Position numbers and translations under genes: made by a program. Positions 22,879 to 31,004 of a DNA stretch of 64,000 nt are shown piece by piece; positions within the stretch are counted from its first letter, which is position 1, and each line of letters begins with the position of its first letter. The stretch comes from Cryobacterium sp. BB307 (GTDB lineage Bacteria > Actinomycetota > Actinomycetes > Actinomycetales > Microbacteriaceae), in contig NZ_JAANZA010000002.1 in the NCBI RefSeq assembly GCF_012274275.1, forward strand, positions 372,001-436,000, written 5' to 3'. The notes under the pieces are model-generated. The model was not told the origin of the DNA and ran no database searches. It was given only the letters and a program-made list of their open reading frames with translations.

Positions 22879-24459
22879 TCAGTAGGCGAAGGCGAGGACG
22901 TCGGTCTCGTCCTTGTCCTTGTCCTGTGGGTCGCCGTCATCCGGTGTGCCGAGTTCCGGCATCGCGCTTGCCACCCCGCCGCGCACGTAGCGCACGAGCA
23001 GCGTCAGCTCGACGACCAGGAGCGCCGCGTAGACGAGGGTGAGCGTGATCACCGAGAACAGCAGTTCCCCGGCGCTGACACCCGGCGAAACCGCCGCCGC
23101 GGTGAACATGTAGACACCGTCGATGCCGGTCGGGTTGGGGGCGACCACGAACGGCTGCCGGCCCATCTCGGTGAAGATCCACCCGGCCGAGTTCGCGGCG
23201 AATGGGGCGGCGATGCTGGCGATAGCGGTGAGCATGATCAGCTTGCTGCGCGGCACGGTGCCCTTCCGGGTCATCCACAGTGCGAGCACGGCGACGCCGG
23301 CCGCTGCCATGCCGAACGCGATCATCAGACGGAAGCCCCAGTAGGTGACCTCGAGCATCGGGACGTACTCGATGGCCTCGCCCGCGTGCGCTCCGTACAG
23401 CGGGTTGTCCGGGATGTGGGTGCCGTAGAGCTCCTGGTAGATCGGGACCAGGGTGTTGATGCCCTTGATCTCGGTCTCGAAGTCGCCGTGGGCGAGGAAC
23501 GACAGCACACCGGGGATCTCGATGACGTTCGTCACGTCGTCGCAGTCGCGCGATCCCAGCTCGCCGAGGGCGAGCACGGAGAAGCTGGTGCCGTTGTAGC
23601 ATGCGCCCTCCGCCGCGGCCATCTTGAGCGGCTGCTGCTCGAACATGAGCTTGGCCTGCAGGTCGCCGGTGAGGGCGACACCGGCGAAGGCGACCACCGC
23701 GACGACGCCGCCGACCCGCAACGACTTGATCCACACGCTGTGGTCCTCGCGGTCGCGGCCCGGCACCTCCGGGGCCTCCCCGACGACGACGCGACCGTTC
23801 TCATCCACCGTGTCGATGCCGTCCCGCCGGCGCTGCCACAGTTGGTACCAGGCGATGCCGAGCAGGAAGCCACCGGAGACCGCGAAGGCGCCCATGATGG
23901 CGTGGGCGAACGCGACGATCGCTGTGTTGTTGGTCATCACGGCGATCACGTCGTTCATGACCGGCCGGCCGTCGATCATTTCGACACCGACCGGATGCTG
24001 CATCCACGAGTTCGCGACGATGATGAAGTACGCGGAGATGATCGAGGCGATCACTGCGGCCCAGATCGTCGCGGCGTGCAGCTTCTTCGGCAGGTGGTTC
24101 CAGCCGAAGATCCACAGGCCCAGGAAGGTCGACTCGATGAAGAAGGCCAGCAGCGCCTCCATAGCCAATGGCGCACCGAACACGTCACCGACGAAGCGGC
24201 TGTACTCGCTCCACGCCATCCCGAACTGGAATTCCTGCACGATGCCGGTGGCGACACCCATGATGAAGTTGATGAGGTAGAGCTTTCCCCAGAACTTCGT
24301 CAGGCGCAGGTAGCGCTGGATGCCGGTGCGCACCCACATGGTGTGCATGACCGCGACGACCGGCCCGAGGCCGAGTGTCAGCGGGACCATGATGAAGTGG
24401 TAGACGGTGGTGATGCCGAACTGCCACCGTGCGATGAGCACCGGGTCGAGCCAGTCCAC
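22879..24459 (-). CDS. cydA: cytochrome bd oxidase subunit I
   Basis: Quinol-oxidising, haem-bearing subunit of cytochrome bd. The 526-residue protein starts at the GTG at 24459, preceded by GGAGAAGCAA. Haem-ligand His21 lies in TTVYHFIMVPL, and the quinol-binding TEMGRQPFVV motif is present; the periplasmic Q-loop appears short, as in Gram-positive enzymes. The upstream 118 bases are shared with a divergent BlaI-type repressor and hold three identical-type palindromes, two of which overlap the likely cydA promoter (TATTCT -10 at 24518-24523). Confidence 0.96.
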   Translation of the reverse strand: MDWLDPVLIARWQFGITTVYHFIMVPLTLGLGPVVAVMHTMWVRTGIQRYLRLTKFWGKLYLINFIMGVATGIVQEFQFGMAWSEYSRFVGDVFGAPLAMEALLAFFIESTFLGLWIFGWNHLPKKLHAATIWAAVIASIISAYFIIVANSWMQHPVGVEMIDGRPVMNDVIAVMTNNTAIVAFAHAIMGAFAVSGGFLLGIAWYQLWQRRRDGIDTVDENGRVVVGEAPEVPGRDREDHSVWIKSLRVGGVVAVVAFAGVALTGDLQAKLMFEQQPLKMAAAEGACYNGTSFSVLALGELGSRDCDDVTNVIEIPGVLSFLAHGDFETEIKGINTLVPIYQELYGTHIPDNPLYGAHAGEAIEYVPMLEVTYWGFRLMIAFGMAAAGVAVLALWMTRKGTVPRSKLIMLTAIASIAAPFAANSAGWIFTEMGRQPFVVAPNPTGIDGVYMFTAAAVSPGVSAGELLFSVITLTLVYAALLVVELTLLVRYVRGGVASAMPELGTPDDGDPQDKDKDETDVLAFAY

Positions 24460-24487
24460 TTGCTTCTCCGTTCGAACGAGCTTCGTC

Positions 24488-24546
24488 TTCTACGAGTCGT
24501 AGAGTTCTACGCCAAGTAGAATAACCCCGTTCTACGGGAAGTAGAA
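24488..24546. promoter_or_regulatory. three BlaI-type operators in the cydA/blaI divergent promoter
   Basis: Three 17-base palindromes of form TTCTAC-N5-GTAGAA occur at 24488-24504 (last base mismatched), 24505-24521 and 24530-24546, with centres 17 and 25 bases apart. On the minus strand the second overlaps a TATTCT -10 (24518-24523) for cydA and the third lies near its -35. On the plus strand the third overlaps the -35 region of the repressor gene, whose -10 is TAGTAT at 24565-24570. A dimeric winged-helix repressor of the BlaI/MecI type, encoded next door, is the obvious candidate ligand (inference). Confidence 0.8.
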
Positions 24547-24577
24547 ATCGGGTGCTGGCGCGGGTAGTATCGATCGC

Positions 24578-24937
24578 ATGCTCCCCCTCGGCGATCTTGA
24601 GAAGAAGGTCATGGAGGCGCTCTGGGACTCACCGGATGCGCTGACCGCCATCGACCTGCGCGACCGCCTGAGTGGCCAGAAGGGCAGCCGCGAGCTGGCG
24701 CAGACCACCGTGCTGACCGTCCTCTCCCGGCTCGAGGACAAGGGTTACGTCACGCGGGCGCGTGACAGCCGCCCCCACCGCTACCGCCCGGTCACGACGC
24801 GCGCGAATTTCATGGCGGAGCTCATGCACGACGTGCTCGGGGCGGCCCGCGACCGCGAGGCGGTGCTGGCACGCTTCGTCGGCGGCGTCTCAGAAGACGA
24901 CGCCGCGGCGCTGCGCCGGATCCTCGCCGGCCGCTGA
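24578..24937 (+). CDS. BlaI/MecI/CopY family transcriptional repressor
   Basis: The 119-residue winged-helix regulator of the BlaI/MecI family has N-terminal LGDLEKKVMEALWDSPDALTA, a recognition helix region around TTVLTVLSRLEDKGYVTRA at residues 47-65, and a C-terminal dimerisation helix. The ATG lies only 7 bases after a TAGTAT -10 and has no ribosome site, so the mRNA is probably leaderless. It is followed 7 bases later by an M56 peptidase gene, the usual sensor partner. It faces the cytochrome bd operon across three shared palindromes, so it likely autoregulates and represses cyd. No beta-lactamase gene is nearby. Confidence 0.92.
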   Translation: MLPLGDLEKKVMEALWDSPDALTAIDLRDRLSGQKGSRELAQTTVLTVLSRLEDKGYVTRARDSRPHRYRPVTTRANFMAELMHDVLGAARDREAVLARFVGGVSEDDAAALRRILAGR

Positions 24938-24944
24938 TAGCGAA

Positions 24945-25880
24945 GTGATCGGAGCCGCCGCCCTGCTCGGTCTGCTGGCCGTGGCGTTGGCGTGGCCGGT
25001 CCCGGTGTTCCTCGCATCCGCGAGCTGGCCGTCGCGCTCGCCCGCGACCGCGCTCGTGCTGTGGCAGGCGATCGCCCTGGCCGGCGCCCTGTCGATGATC
25101 GGGGCGTTGCTGATGTTCGGCCTCGCCCCGTTCGGCGACAACCTGGTGCATGGCCTGCAGGCCTTCCTGGGCTCCCTCGGCGATGGCACGCTGCCGCCCG
25201 GCGCGCACTTCATCCAGCTGTTCGCGCTGAGCGCCGCGCTATTGCTCGGCCTCCACCTCGCCTTGAACCTGGCTGCCACCGTGTACACGGCGGAGAGGTC
25301 GCGGCGGCGGCACCGTGAGCTTGTCGCCCTGCTCAGCTCGCCGTATCCGGAGCAGCCGCGCACCCGGCTGCTGGACTATGACGCGCCGGTCGCCTACTGC
25401 CTCCCCGGCACCGTCCGCTCGATGACGGTGCTCTCCGCGGGGCTGATCCAGCTGCTGACTCCGGAACAGCTGCGCGCCGTCATCGAGCATGAGCGAGCGC
25501 ATGCGACGCAACGGCACGATCTGGTTCTTATCGCCTTCCGCGCTTGGCGGGCTGCGCTGCCGTGGTTCCCTGTCGCGAACCTGGCGGGCGAAGCGGTCGC
25601 GACGCTCGTCGAACTGCTCGCCGACGACAGGGCTCGGCGCGTGGTCAGCGATCGCGATCTGGCAGATGCGATCCGGCTGGTGCGGGACGGCCTCAGCGCC
25701 GGTGACGCGACGATCGGCGCATCCGAGTTCGAGGCGGAGGGTCCGGCCTCCGCGGTGCGCATCGCACGACTGGACGGCCGAGTGCGCCCGCTTGAGCCGT
25801 GGGTCAGCGCCCTGGTCGTGGCGTTCGCTTCGGCGCTGCTGGCCGTGCCGACCACGTTGCTCCTGCTGCCGGCGCTGTAG
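24945..25880 (+). CDS. M56 family membrane metallopeptidase (BlaR1/MecR1-like, no penicillin sensor domain)
   Basis: Polytopic zinc protease of the BlaR1 class, expected to cleave or release the neighbouring BlaI-type repressor on a signal. The start is the GTG at 24945, giving 311 residues. The zinc-binding HERAH (HExxH) is at residues 182-186 within VIEHERAHATQRHDL. Hydrophobic segments lie at the N terminus, near residues 40-60 and 90-110, and at the C terminus. There is no extracellular penicillin-binding domain, so the stimulus is not evident from sequence. Confidence 0.9.
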   Translation: MIGAAALLGLLAVALAWPVPVFLASASWPSRSPATALVLWQAIALAGALSMIGALLMFGLAPFGDNLVHGLQAFLGSLGDGTLPPGAHFIQLFALSAALLLGLHLALNLAATVYTAERSRRRHRELVALLSSPYPEQPRTRLLDYDAPVAYCLPGTVRSMTVLSAGLIQLLTPEQLRAVIEHERAHATQRHDLVLIAFRAWRAALPWFPVANLAGEAVATLVELLADDRARRVVSDRDLADAIRLVRDGLSAGDATIGASEFEAEGPASAVRIARLDGRVRPLEPWVSALVVAFASALLAVPTTLLLLPAL

Positions 25881-25899
25881 CCCTGCTGGTATTCGCGCG

Positions 25900-26517
25900 T
25901 CAGCGCATCCGGGTGCGTTCGGCCAGGCTGGTCCAGAGCGCATCAACCTGCGCGACGGTCTCCTGAATCGTGCCGTTGTTGTCGATGATGACGTCGGCGA
26001 TGGCGAGACGCTCGGTGTCGCTGGCTTGAGAGTTCAGCCGGTGTTCCGCCTCGGCGCGCGACAGCCCGCGGTGCTCCATGAGCCGCAGCGTGCGGGTCTC
26101 GGTGTCGGCGTTCACAACCACGATCAGGTCGAACGGGATGCGGCGCTCTCCCCCGGTCTCGACGAGCAGCGGGATGTCGTAGACGACCCTGGCCTCCGGA
26201 TTCGCGGCCTCGGCGGCGGCGATCCGCTCGCTGGCAAGCGCGGCGACGGCCGGATGCGTGATGCCATTGAGCAGCGCGCGCTTCTCCGGGTCGCGGAAGA
26301 TGAGGTCGCCGAGGGCGGCACGGTCGAGCGTGCCGTCGGCGCGGATGACCTGGTCGCCGAATTTCTCGCGGATGCGCTCGAGGGCCTTCTGTCCCGGCTC
26401 GACCACCTCGCGCGCGAGCTGGTCGGCGTCGATGACCACCGCGCCGAGCTCGGCCAGATGCGACGACACCAGTGACTTGCCCGACGCGATGCCTCCGGTG
26501 AGTCCGATCAGCAGCAT
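25900..26517 (-). CDS. coaE: dephospho-CoA kinase
   Basis: Last step of coenzyme A synthesis, phosphorylating dephospho-CoA at the 3'-hydroxyl. I choose the ATG at 26517 (AGGG eight bases upstream), giving 205 residues; a GTG two codons earlier is possible. The P-loop GLTGGIASGKS lies at residues 5-15, and the family's DADQLAREVVEPG segment near 32. Convergent with the M56 gene, 19 bases away. CoaE follows rpsA as in many actinobacteria, but is separated from it by about 225 bases carrying repeats and a terminator. Confidence 0.94.
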   Translation of the reverse strand: MLLIGLTGGIASGKSLVSSHLAELGAVVIDADQLAREVVEPGQKALERIREKFGDQVIRADGTLDRAALGDLIFRDPEKRALLNGITHPAVAALASERIAAAEAANPEARVVYDIPLLVETGGERRIPFDLIVVVNADTETRTLRLMEHRGLSRAEAEHRLNSQASDTERLAIADVIIDNNGTIQETVAQVDALWTSLAERTRMR

Positions 26518-26565
26518 GATCACACCCTACTGGCGGCGGGATGCGGGCTACGCGTGCGTGGGTTC

Positions 26566-26668
26566 CCTGTTGTGCAGGAGATCCCTTGTTGTGCAGGACA
26601 TACTGTCTCGCCACGGGGTTTTGTCGGGCATCCGGGGCCACACCCGACCGGAAGTCCTGCATAACAGG
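26566..26668. repeat. intergenic repeat, unit CCTGTTRTGCAGGA (two direct, one inverted)
   Basis: A 14-base unit occurs at 26566-26579 (CCTGTTGTGCAGGA), 26585-26598 (one mismatch at the second base) and inverted at 26655-26668 (TCCTGCATAACAGG). The inverted copies could pair around a GTCGGG/CCCGAC mini-stem (26623-26628 with 26643-26648). The arrangement resembles a REP- or MITE-like intergenic element. Whether it is repeated elsewhere in the genome cannot be seen here. Confidence 0.7.
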
Positions 26669-26693
26669 GGGTGGCCCTGGCGGCAGGCACGCG

Positions 26694-26726
26694 AAAACGG
26701 CCGGCCCCGAGGGGACCGGCCGTTTC
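26694..26726 (-). terminator. rho-independent terminator of rpsA
   Basis: Read on the minus strand, an ACGGCCGG...CCGGCCGT stem with a short loop is followed by TTTTCG, 17 bases beyond the rpsA stop. This is the clearest intrinsic terminator in the window. Confidence 0.85.
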
Positions 26727-26742
26727 GTGGAGCGGTTCGCGC

Positions 26743-28185
26743 TTAGTTGTTGCTCGAAAGCTTCTCGCGCAGCGCCGCGAGGGACTCGTCGTCGGCGAGG
26801 GTTCCGCCGCCCGCCGACTCGCTCGTGAAGGAACCGGTGCTCGTCTCGCTCGCTTCCGCGGCGAGAGATGCGGCGACCTGCTTCTTGTGGGCCTCCCAGC
26901 GAGCCTGGGCTGCAGCGTAGTCCTGCTCCCACTTCTCGCGCTGGGCCTCGAAGCCTTCCTTCCACTCGTTGGTCTCCGGGTCGAAGCCCTCCGGGTACTT
27001 GTAGTTGCCCTGCTCGTCGTACTCGGTGAGCATGCCGTACAGTGCCGGGTCGAACTCGGCGCCCTCGGGGTCGACACCCTCGTTGGCCTGCTTGAGGCTC
27101 AGCGAGATGCGGCGACGCTCGAGGTCGATGTCGATGACCTTGACGAACACCTCGTCACCGACCGACACGACCTGCTCCGCGAGCTCGACGTGCTTGCCGG
27201 AGAGCTCCGAGATGTGCACGAGGCCCTCGATGCCGTCCGCGACGCGCACGAACGCGCCGAACGGGACGAGCTTGGTGACCTTGCCCGGTGCGACCTGACC
27301 GATCGCGTGGGTGCGGGCGAACAGCTGCCACGGGTCTTCCTGGGTCGCCTTGAGCGACAGCGAGACGCGCTCGCGGTCCAGGTCGACCTCGAGGATTTCG
27401 ACGGTGACCTCCTGGCCGACCTCGACGACCTCGCTGGCGTGCTCGATGTGCTTCCAGCTGAGTTCGGAGACGTGCACCAGGCCGTCGACGCCGCCGAGGT
27501 CCACGAACGCACCGAAGTTGACGATCGAGGAGACGACGCCCTTGCGCACCTGGCCCTTGGCGAGGTTGCCGAGGAACGAGCTGCGGCTCTCGCTCTGCGT
27601 CTGCTCGAGCAGCGCGCGGCGGGACAGCACGACGTTGTTGCGGTTCTTGTCCAGCTCGAGGATCTTCGCCTCGATCTCCTGCCCGAGGTACGGGGTCAGG
27701 TCGCGGACGCGGCGAAGCTCGATGAGCGACGCCGGGAGGAAGCCGCGGAGGCCGATGTCGACGATCAGGCCGCCCTTGACCACCTCGATGACGGTACCGG
27801 TGACGACACCGTCCTCATCCTTGATCTTCTCCACGTCGCCCCACGCACGCTCGTACTGCGCGCGCTTCTTCGACAGGATGAGGCGCCCTTCCTTGTCCTC
27901 CTTCTGGAGAACGAGCGCCTCGACGGTGTCACCGACCTCGACGACCTCGCTGGGGTCGACGTCGTGCTTGATGGAAAGTTCGCGTGAGGGGATCACTCCC
28001 TCGGTCTTGTAACCGACATCGAGGAGAACCTCGTCCCGGTCGACCTTGACGACGGTGCCTTCGATCAGGTCACCGTCATTGAAAAACTTCAGCGTCTTCT
28101 CGACCGCGGCCATGAAGTCTTCAGCAGATCCGATGTCGTTGACTGCGACCTGCTTCGGCGCCTTGTCGGTCGTTGCGATTGTCAT
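26743..28185 (-). CDS. rpsA: 30S ribosomal protein S1
   Basis: Binds mRNA on the small ribosomal subunit. I choose the ATG at 28185 with GGAG nine bases upstream, giving 480 residues starting TIATTDKAPKQVAVNDIG; the longer open frame reads leader DNA. Four S1 beta-barrel repeats are visible, at about 35-105, 120-190, 205-275 and 290-360 (e.g. GTVVKVDRDEVLLDVGYK, GVVSSIVNFGAFVDLGG, GKVTKLVPFGAFVRV). An Ala/Ser-rich tail follows, the usual actinobacterial form. A hairpin terminator follows the stop. Confidence 0.97.
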   Translation of the reverse strand: MTIATTDKAPKQVAVNDIGSAEDFMAAVEKTLKFFNDGDLIEGTVVKVDRDEVLLDVGYKTEGVIPSRELSIKHDVDPSEVVEVGDTVEALVLQKEDKEGRLILSKKRAQYERAWGDVEKIKDEDGVVTGTVIEVVKGGLIVDIGLRGFLPASLIELRRVRDLTPYLGQEIEAKILELDKNRNNVVLSRRALLEQTQSESRSSFLGNLAKGQVRKGVVSSIVNFGAFVDLGGVDGLVHVSELSWKHIEHASEVVEVGQEVTVEILEVDLDRERVSLSLKATQEDPWQLFARTHAIGQVAPGKVTKLVPFGAFVRVADGIEGLVHISELSGKHVELAEQVVSVGDEVFVKVIDIDLERRRISLSLKQANEGVDPEGAEFDPALYGMLTEYDEQGNYKYPEGFDPETNEWKEGFEAQREKWEQDYAAAQARWEAHKKQVAASLAAEASETSTGSFTSESAGGGTLADDESLAALREKLSSNN

Positions 28186-28270
28186 GTAGTTGTTGCTCCA
28201 GAATGGACATAGTTCGGGCCACGAACGAGGTGATGCATTGTTGTGTTTCGCCGTGGCGGGCGGATGGGAC

Positions 28271-28290
28271 GTCACAGAAGTGACATGTCA
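28271..28290. promoter_or_regulatory. overlapping palindromes upstream of rpsA
   Basis: GTCAC-AGAA-GTGAC (28271-28284) is followed in overlap by TGACATGTCA (28281-28290), both perfect dyads. They lie 86-105 bases upstream of rpsA, just after the stop of the upstream epimerase gene. They could serve as an operator or weak terminator; no T-run follows on either side. Confidence 0.35.
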
Positions 28291-28292
28291 GC

Positions 28293-29288
28293 CTATCGTG
28301 CCGAAGTGCTGTTTGCCACCACCGTGCTCGTGTGCTCCGGCGTGAGGATGTCGCGCAGCGCGCCGTCGAGGTCCGGGTGCCGGAACCGGTAGCCCGCCGC
28401 GGTGAGTCGCTCTGGCAGCACCCACCTGCTCTTCAGCACCAGTTCGGTCTCGGTGCGGATGAGAATCGACCCGAGTTCGAGCATCCACCGGAAAGCGGGC
28501 AGGCCGAGCGGCATCCGGAGCACCGTGCGCAGGGTTGCCATGAGTTCGCGGTTGTCGACCGGGTTCGGCGCGGTGACGTTGACGACACCGTCGAGGTCGT
28601 CGCGGGTCTGAAGGAAACGGATGATCCCGTAGACGTCGTCGAGATGCACCCAGCTGAAGCGCTGCCTTCCGCGGGTGCGTCGGTTCTGGTGGAAGGTGCC
28701 GGCGACCCGACGCGCCCTCGTGCCGAACCAGGTGCCGTCAAGCTGCGGACCACCGAGCCCGAGGCGCACGAGCCACCGGTATGGCACCATCACGCTTCCG
28801 TCACCGAGCACGATCGAGGTGCGCAGGGCGACCCGGCGGGTTGCGGGCAGCGCGCCGTCGAAGAACGCGCTCTCCCACGCTCGGGCGATGTCGACGGAGA
28901 AGCCCTCCCCCAGTTCGCCCGTGGCCTCGGTCATCGGCCGGTCCTCGGCGTGACGGTAGATGGTCGCCGTCGACGCGTTCACCCAGAGTTTCGGAGGTGC
29001 GGTGGTCGCCCCGATGCCGGCGGCGAGCTCCAGGGTCGTGTCCAGTCGCGAGCGGAGGAGTTCGGCGCGGTTGGCGCGCGTGTAGCGGCAGTTGACGCTC
29101 TTGCCGGAAAGGCCGACCACCAGGTCGGCACCCTCCAGGGCGGTGCGGATGCCGTCCGGGTCTCCCCAGACGGCATCCGCGCCCGATCGTCCGATGGTTG
29201 TGACGGTGAAGCCGTCACGGCGGAACGAGTCGACCAGGTGGCGTCCGATGAACCCGGACGCCCCGGCAACGACTACCGTCCCGCTCAC
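28293..29288 (-). CDS. TIGR01777 family NAD-dependent epimerase-like protein (DUF1731)
   Basis: Extended short-chain dehydrogenase-like protein of the YfcH/SulA-type TIGR01777 family; no reaction is established for these proteins. The 331-residue product has the Rossmann GASGFIGRHL at residues 9-18, VNASTATIYRH near 105, FSWVHLDDVYGII near 215 and the C-terminal DUF1731 segment ending in GYRFRHPDLDGALRDIL. It lies 17 bases behind the DUF885 gene and upstream of rpsA. Confidence 0.9.
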   Translation of the reverse strand: MSGTVVVAGASGFIGRHLVDSFRRDGFTVTTIGRSGADAVWGDPDGIRTALEGADLVVGLSGKSVNCRYTRANRAELLRSRLDTTLELAAGIGATTAPPKLWVNASTATIYRHAEDRPMTEATGELGEGFSVDIARAWESAFFDGALPATRRVALRTSIVLGDGSVMVPYRWLVRLGLGGPQLDGTWFGTRARRVAGTFHQNRRTRGRQRFSWVHLDDVYGIIRFLQTRDDLDGVVNVTAPNPVDNRELMATLRTVLRMPLGLPAFRWMLELGSILIRTETELVLKSRWVLPERLTAAGYRFRHPDLDGALRDILTPEHTSTVVANSTSAR

Positions 29289-29305
29289 TGGGCTGTCGCC
29301 AGCGC

Positions 29306-30994
29306 TCAGCCGAGCAGCGCCGACTTGAGCGTGTCGAGGCCGACACCGCCGAGGTCGAGCGCCTTGCGGTGGAACTCCTTCATGTTGAAGTTCTCACCCT
29401 CGCGCTTCTTGTACTCGTCGCGGATCTGCTCCCAGATGCGCTGACCGACCTTGTACGACGGAGCCTGTCCGGGCCAGCCGAAGTAACGGTTGACCTCGAA
29501 GCGCACGAACGGCTCGTTCATGTTGACGTTCTTCTTCATGAAGTCGAACGCGTAGTCGAAGTCCCACACGCCGTCGCCGTCGAGCTTGTTCTTGCCCAGG
29601 TGCACGCCGATGTCCAGCACAACGCGCGCCGCGCGCATCCGCTGTCCGTCGAGCATGCCGAGGCGGTCGCCCGGGTCGTCAAGGTAGCCGAGGTCCTGCA
29701 TCAGGCGCTCCGCGTAGAGCGCCCAGCCCTCGGCGTGTCCGCTGGTGCCGGCCAGCTGGCGGCGCCAGGTGTTCAGCTTGGCGCGGTTGTAGACCGCCTG
29801 GCCGAGCTGCAGGTGGTGGCCGGGGACACCCTCGTGGTACACCGTGGTGGTTTCACGCCAGGTGTTGAACTCGGTGACGCCCTCAGGCACTGACCACCAC
29901 ATCCGGCCGGCGCGAGAGAAGTCGTCGCTCGGGCTCGTGTAGTAGATGCCGCCGTCCTGGGTCGGGGCGATCATGCACTCGAGCTTCTTCACCGGGTCGG
30001 GGATGTCGAAGTGAGAGCGGGACAGCTCCTCGACCGCGGCGTCGCTCAGCTTCTGCATCCACTTCTGCAGCGCCTCGGTGCCGTGCAGCTTGCGCTCCGG
30101 GTCGGCGTCCAGCAGCGCCACGGCCTCCTCGACGGATGCGCCTGGCTTGATCTCGTTCGCGATCGCCGTCTGCTCGTCGACCATCCGGCGGAGCTCCTCG
30201 ATGCCCCACTCGTAGGTCTCGTCCAGGTCGATCTTCGCACCGAGGAAGCGCCGCGACTGCAGCGCGTAGAGCTCACGGCCGACAGCGTCGCGATCGCTCG
30301 CGGCGGGCGCGAGTTCGTTCTCGAAGAAGTCGGCGAGCTTCCGATACGCGTCGGCCGAGACCTCGGCGCCCTTCTGCAGGTCGTTCTTCAGCGACTCTGG
30401 CAGCTCGCCGTTCTCGACGCTCGCCCCGTTCGCGAAAGTGAAGAAGAAGCCGTCCTTGGACGAGTTGCGCTGCAGCTGCTCGAGCACCTCCATGACCTGG
30501 CGGCGGGCGGGGACGCTGCCGTCGCTCATGCCGAGCCGCAGCGTCTCGATGTAGCCGTCGACGGCTCCGGGCAGGTTGCCGAGACGGCCGGAGATCTTCT
30601 CCCAGTCCTCGACGCTGTCGTGCGCCATCAGGTCGAAGGTGTCCCGGATGCCCTGCGCAGGGGAGGCCAGCACGTTGACGTCGCGCTTCCACCAGCCGGC
30701 GTCGGAGAGCTCGAGCTCCAGCTCGATCTCCGCGGTCATGTCCGTCTTGGTGACCTCGTCGACCTCGTCGACCGGCTGCACGTCGCGCAGCTTGGCGAGG
30801 GTGGCCTTCGCCGCAGCCTCGAGCTTCTCGTGGCCGGCAGGCGACAGGTCGGCGAACTCCTCATACCGGCCGGGGATGCCGATCCAGATCGCGACATCGG
30901 GGTCGAGATCGGCGAGGGTCGTGACCCACTCTTCGGCGATCTGGTCGATCGCGGACTGGGGGCGTACTTCGTTGTTGTGTTCAGAAGCAGTCAT
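29306..30994 (-). CDS. DUF885 domain-containing putative metallopeptidase
   Basis: Cytoplasmic protein of 562 residues (ATG at 30994; a GTG two codons earlier is possible) belonging to the DUF885 family, thought to be zinc peptidase-like. The hallmark HEGVPGHHLQL segment lies near residue 390, followed by GHAEGWALYAERLM, which supplies a downstream Glu typical of gluzincin-like folds. C-terminal YFGWPGQAPSYKVGQ is also characteristic. No signal peptide is seen. It lies downstream of polA by 10 bases. Substrate is unknown. Confidence 0.9.
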   Translation of the reverse strand: MTASEHNNEVRPQSAIDQIAEEWVTTLADLDPDVAIWIGIPGRYEEFADLSPAGHEKLEAAAKATLAKLRDVQPVDEVDEVTKTDMTAEIELELELSDAGWWKRDVNVLASPAQGIRDTFDLMAHDSVEDWEKISGRLGNLPGAVDGYIETLRLGMSDGSVPARRQVMEVLEQLQRNSSKDGFFFTFANGASVENGELPESLKNDLQKGAEVSADAYRKLADFFENELAPAASDRDAVGRELYALQSRRFLGAKIDLDETYEWGIEELRRMVDEQTAIANEIKPGASVEEAVALLDADPERKLHGTEALQKWMQKLSDAAVEELSRSHFDIPDPVKKLECMIAPTQDGGIYYTSPSDDFSRAGRMWWSVPEGVTEFNTWRETTTVYHEGVPGHHLQLGQAVYNRAKLNTWRRQLAGTSGHAEGWALYAERLMQDLGYLDDPGDRLGMLDGQRMRAARVVLDIGVHLGKNKLDGDGVWDFDYAFDFMKKNVNMNEPFVRFEVNRYFGWPGQAPSYKVGQRIWEQIRDEYKKREGENFNMKEFHRKALDLGGVGLDTLKSALLG

Positions 30995-31004
30995 GCCCAC
31001 GAGC

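Noticed and set aside
22834-24519. Plus-strand open frame opposite cydA
   Set aside because: Antisense shadow; also overlaps the operators and cannot be expressed from them sensibly.
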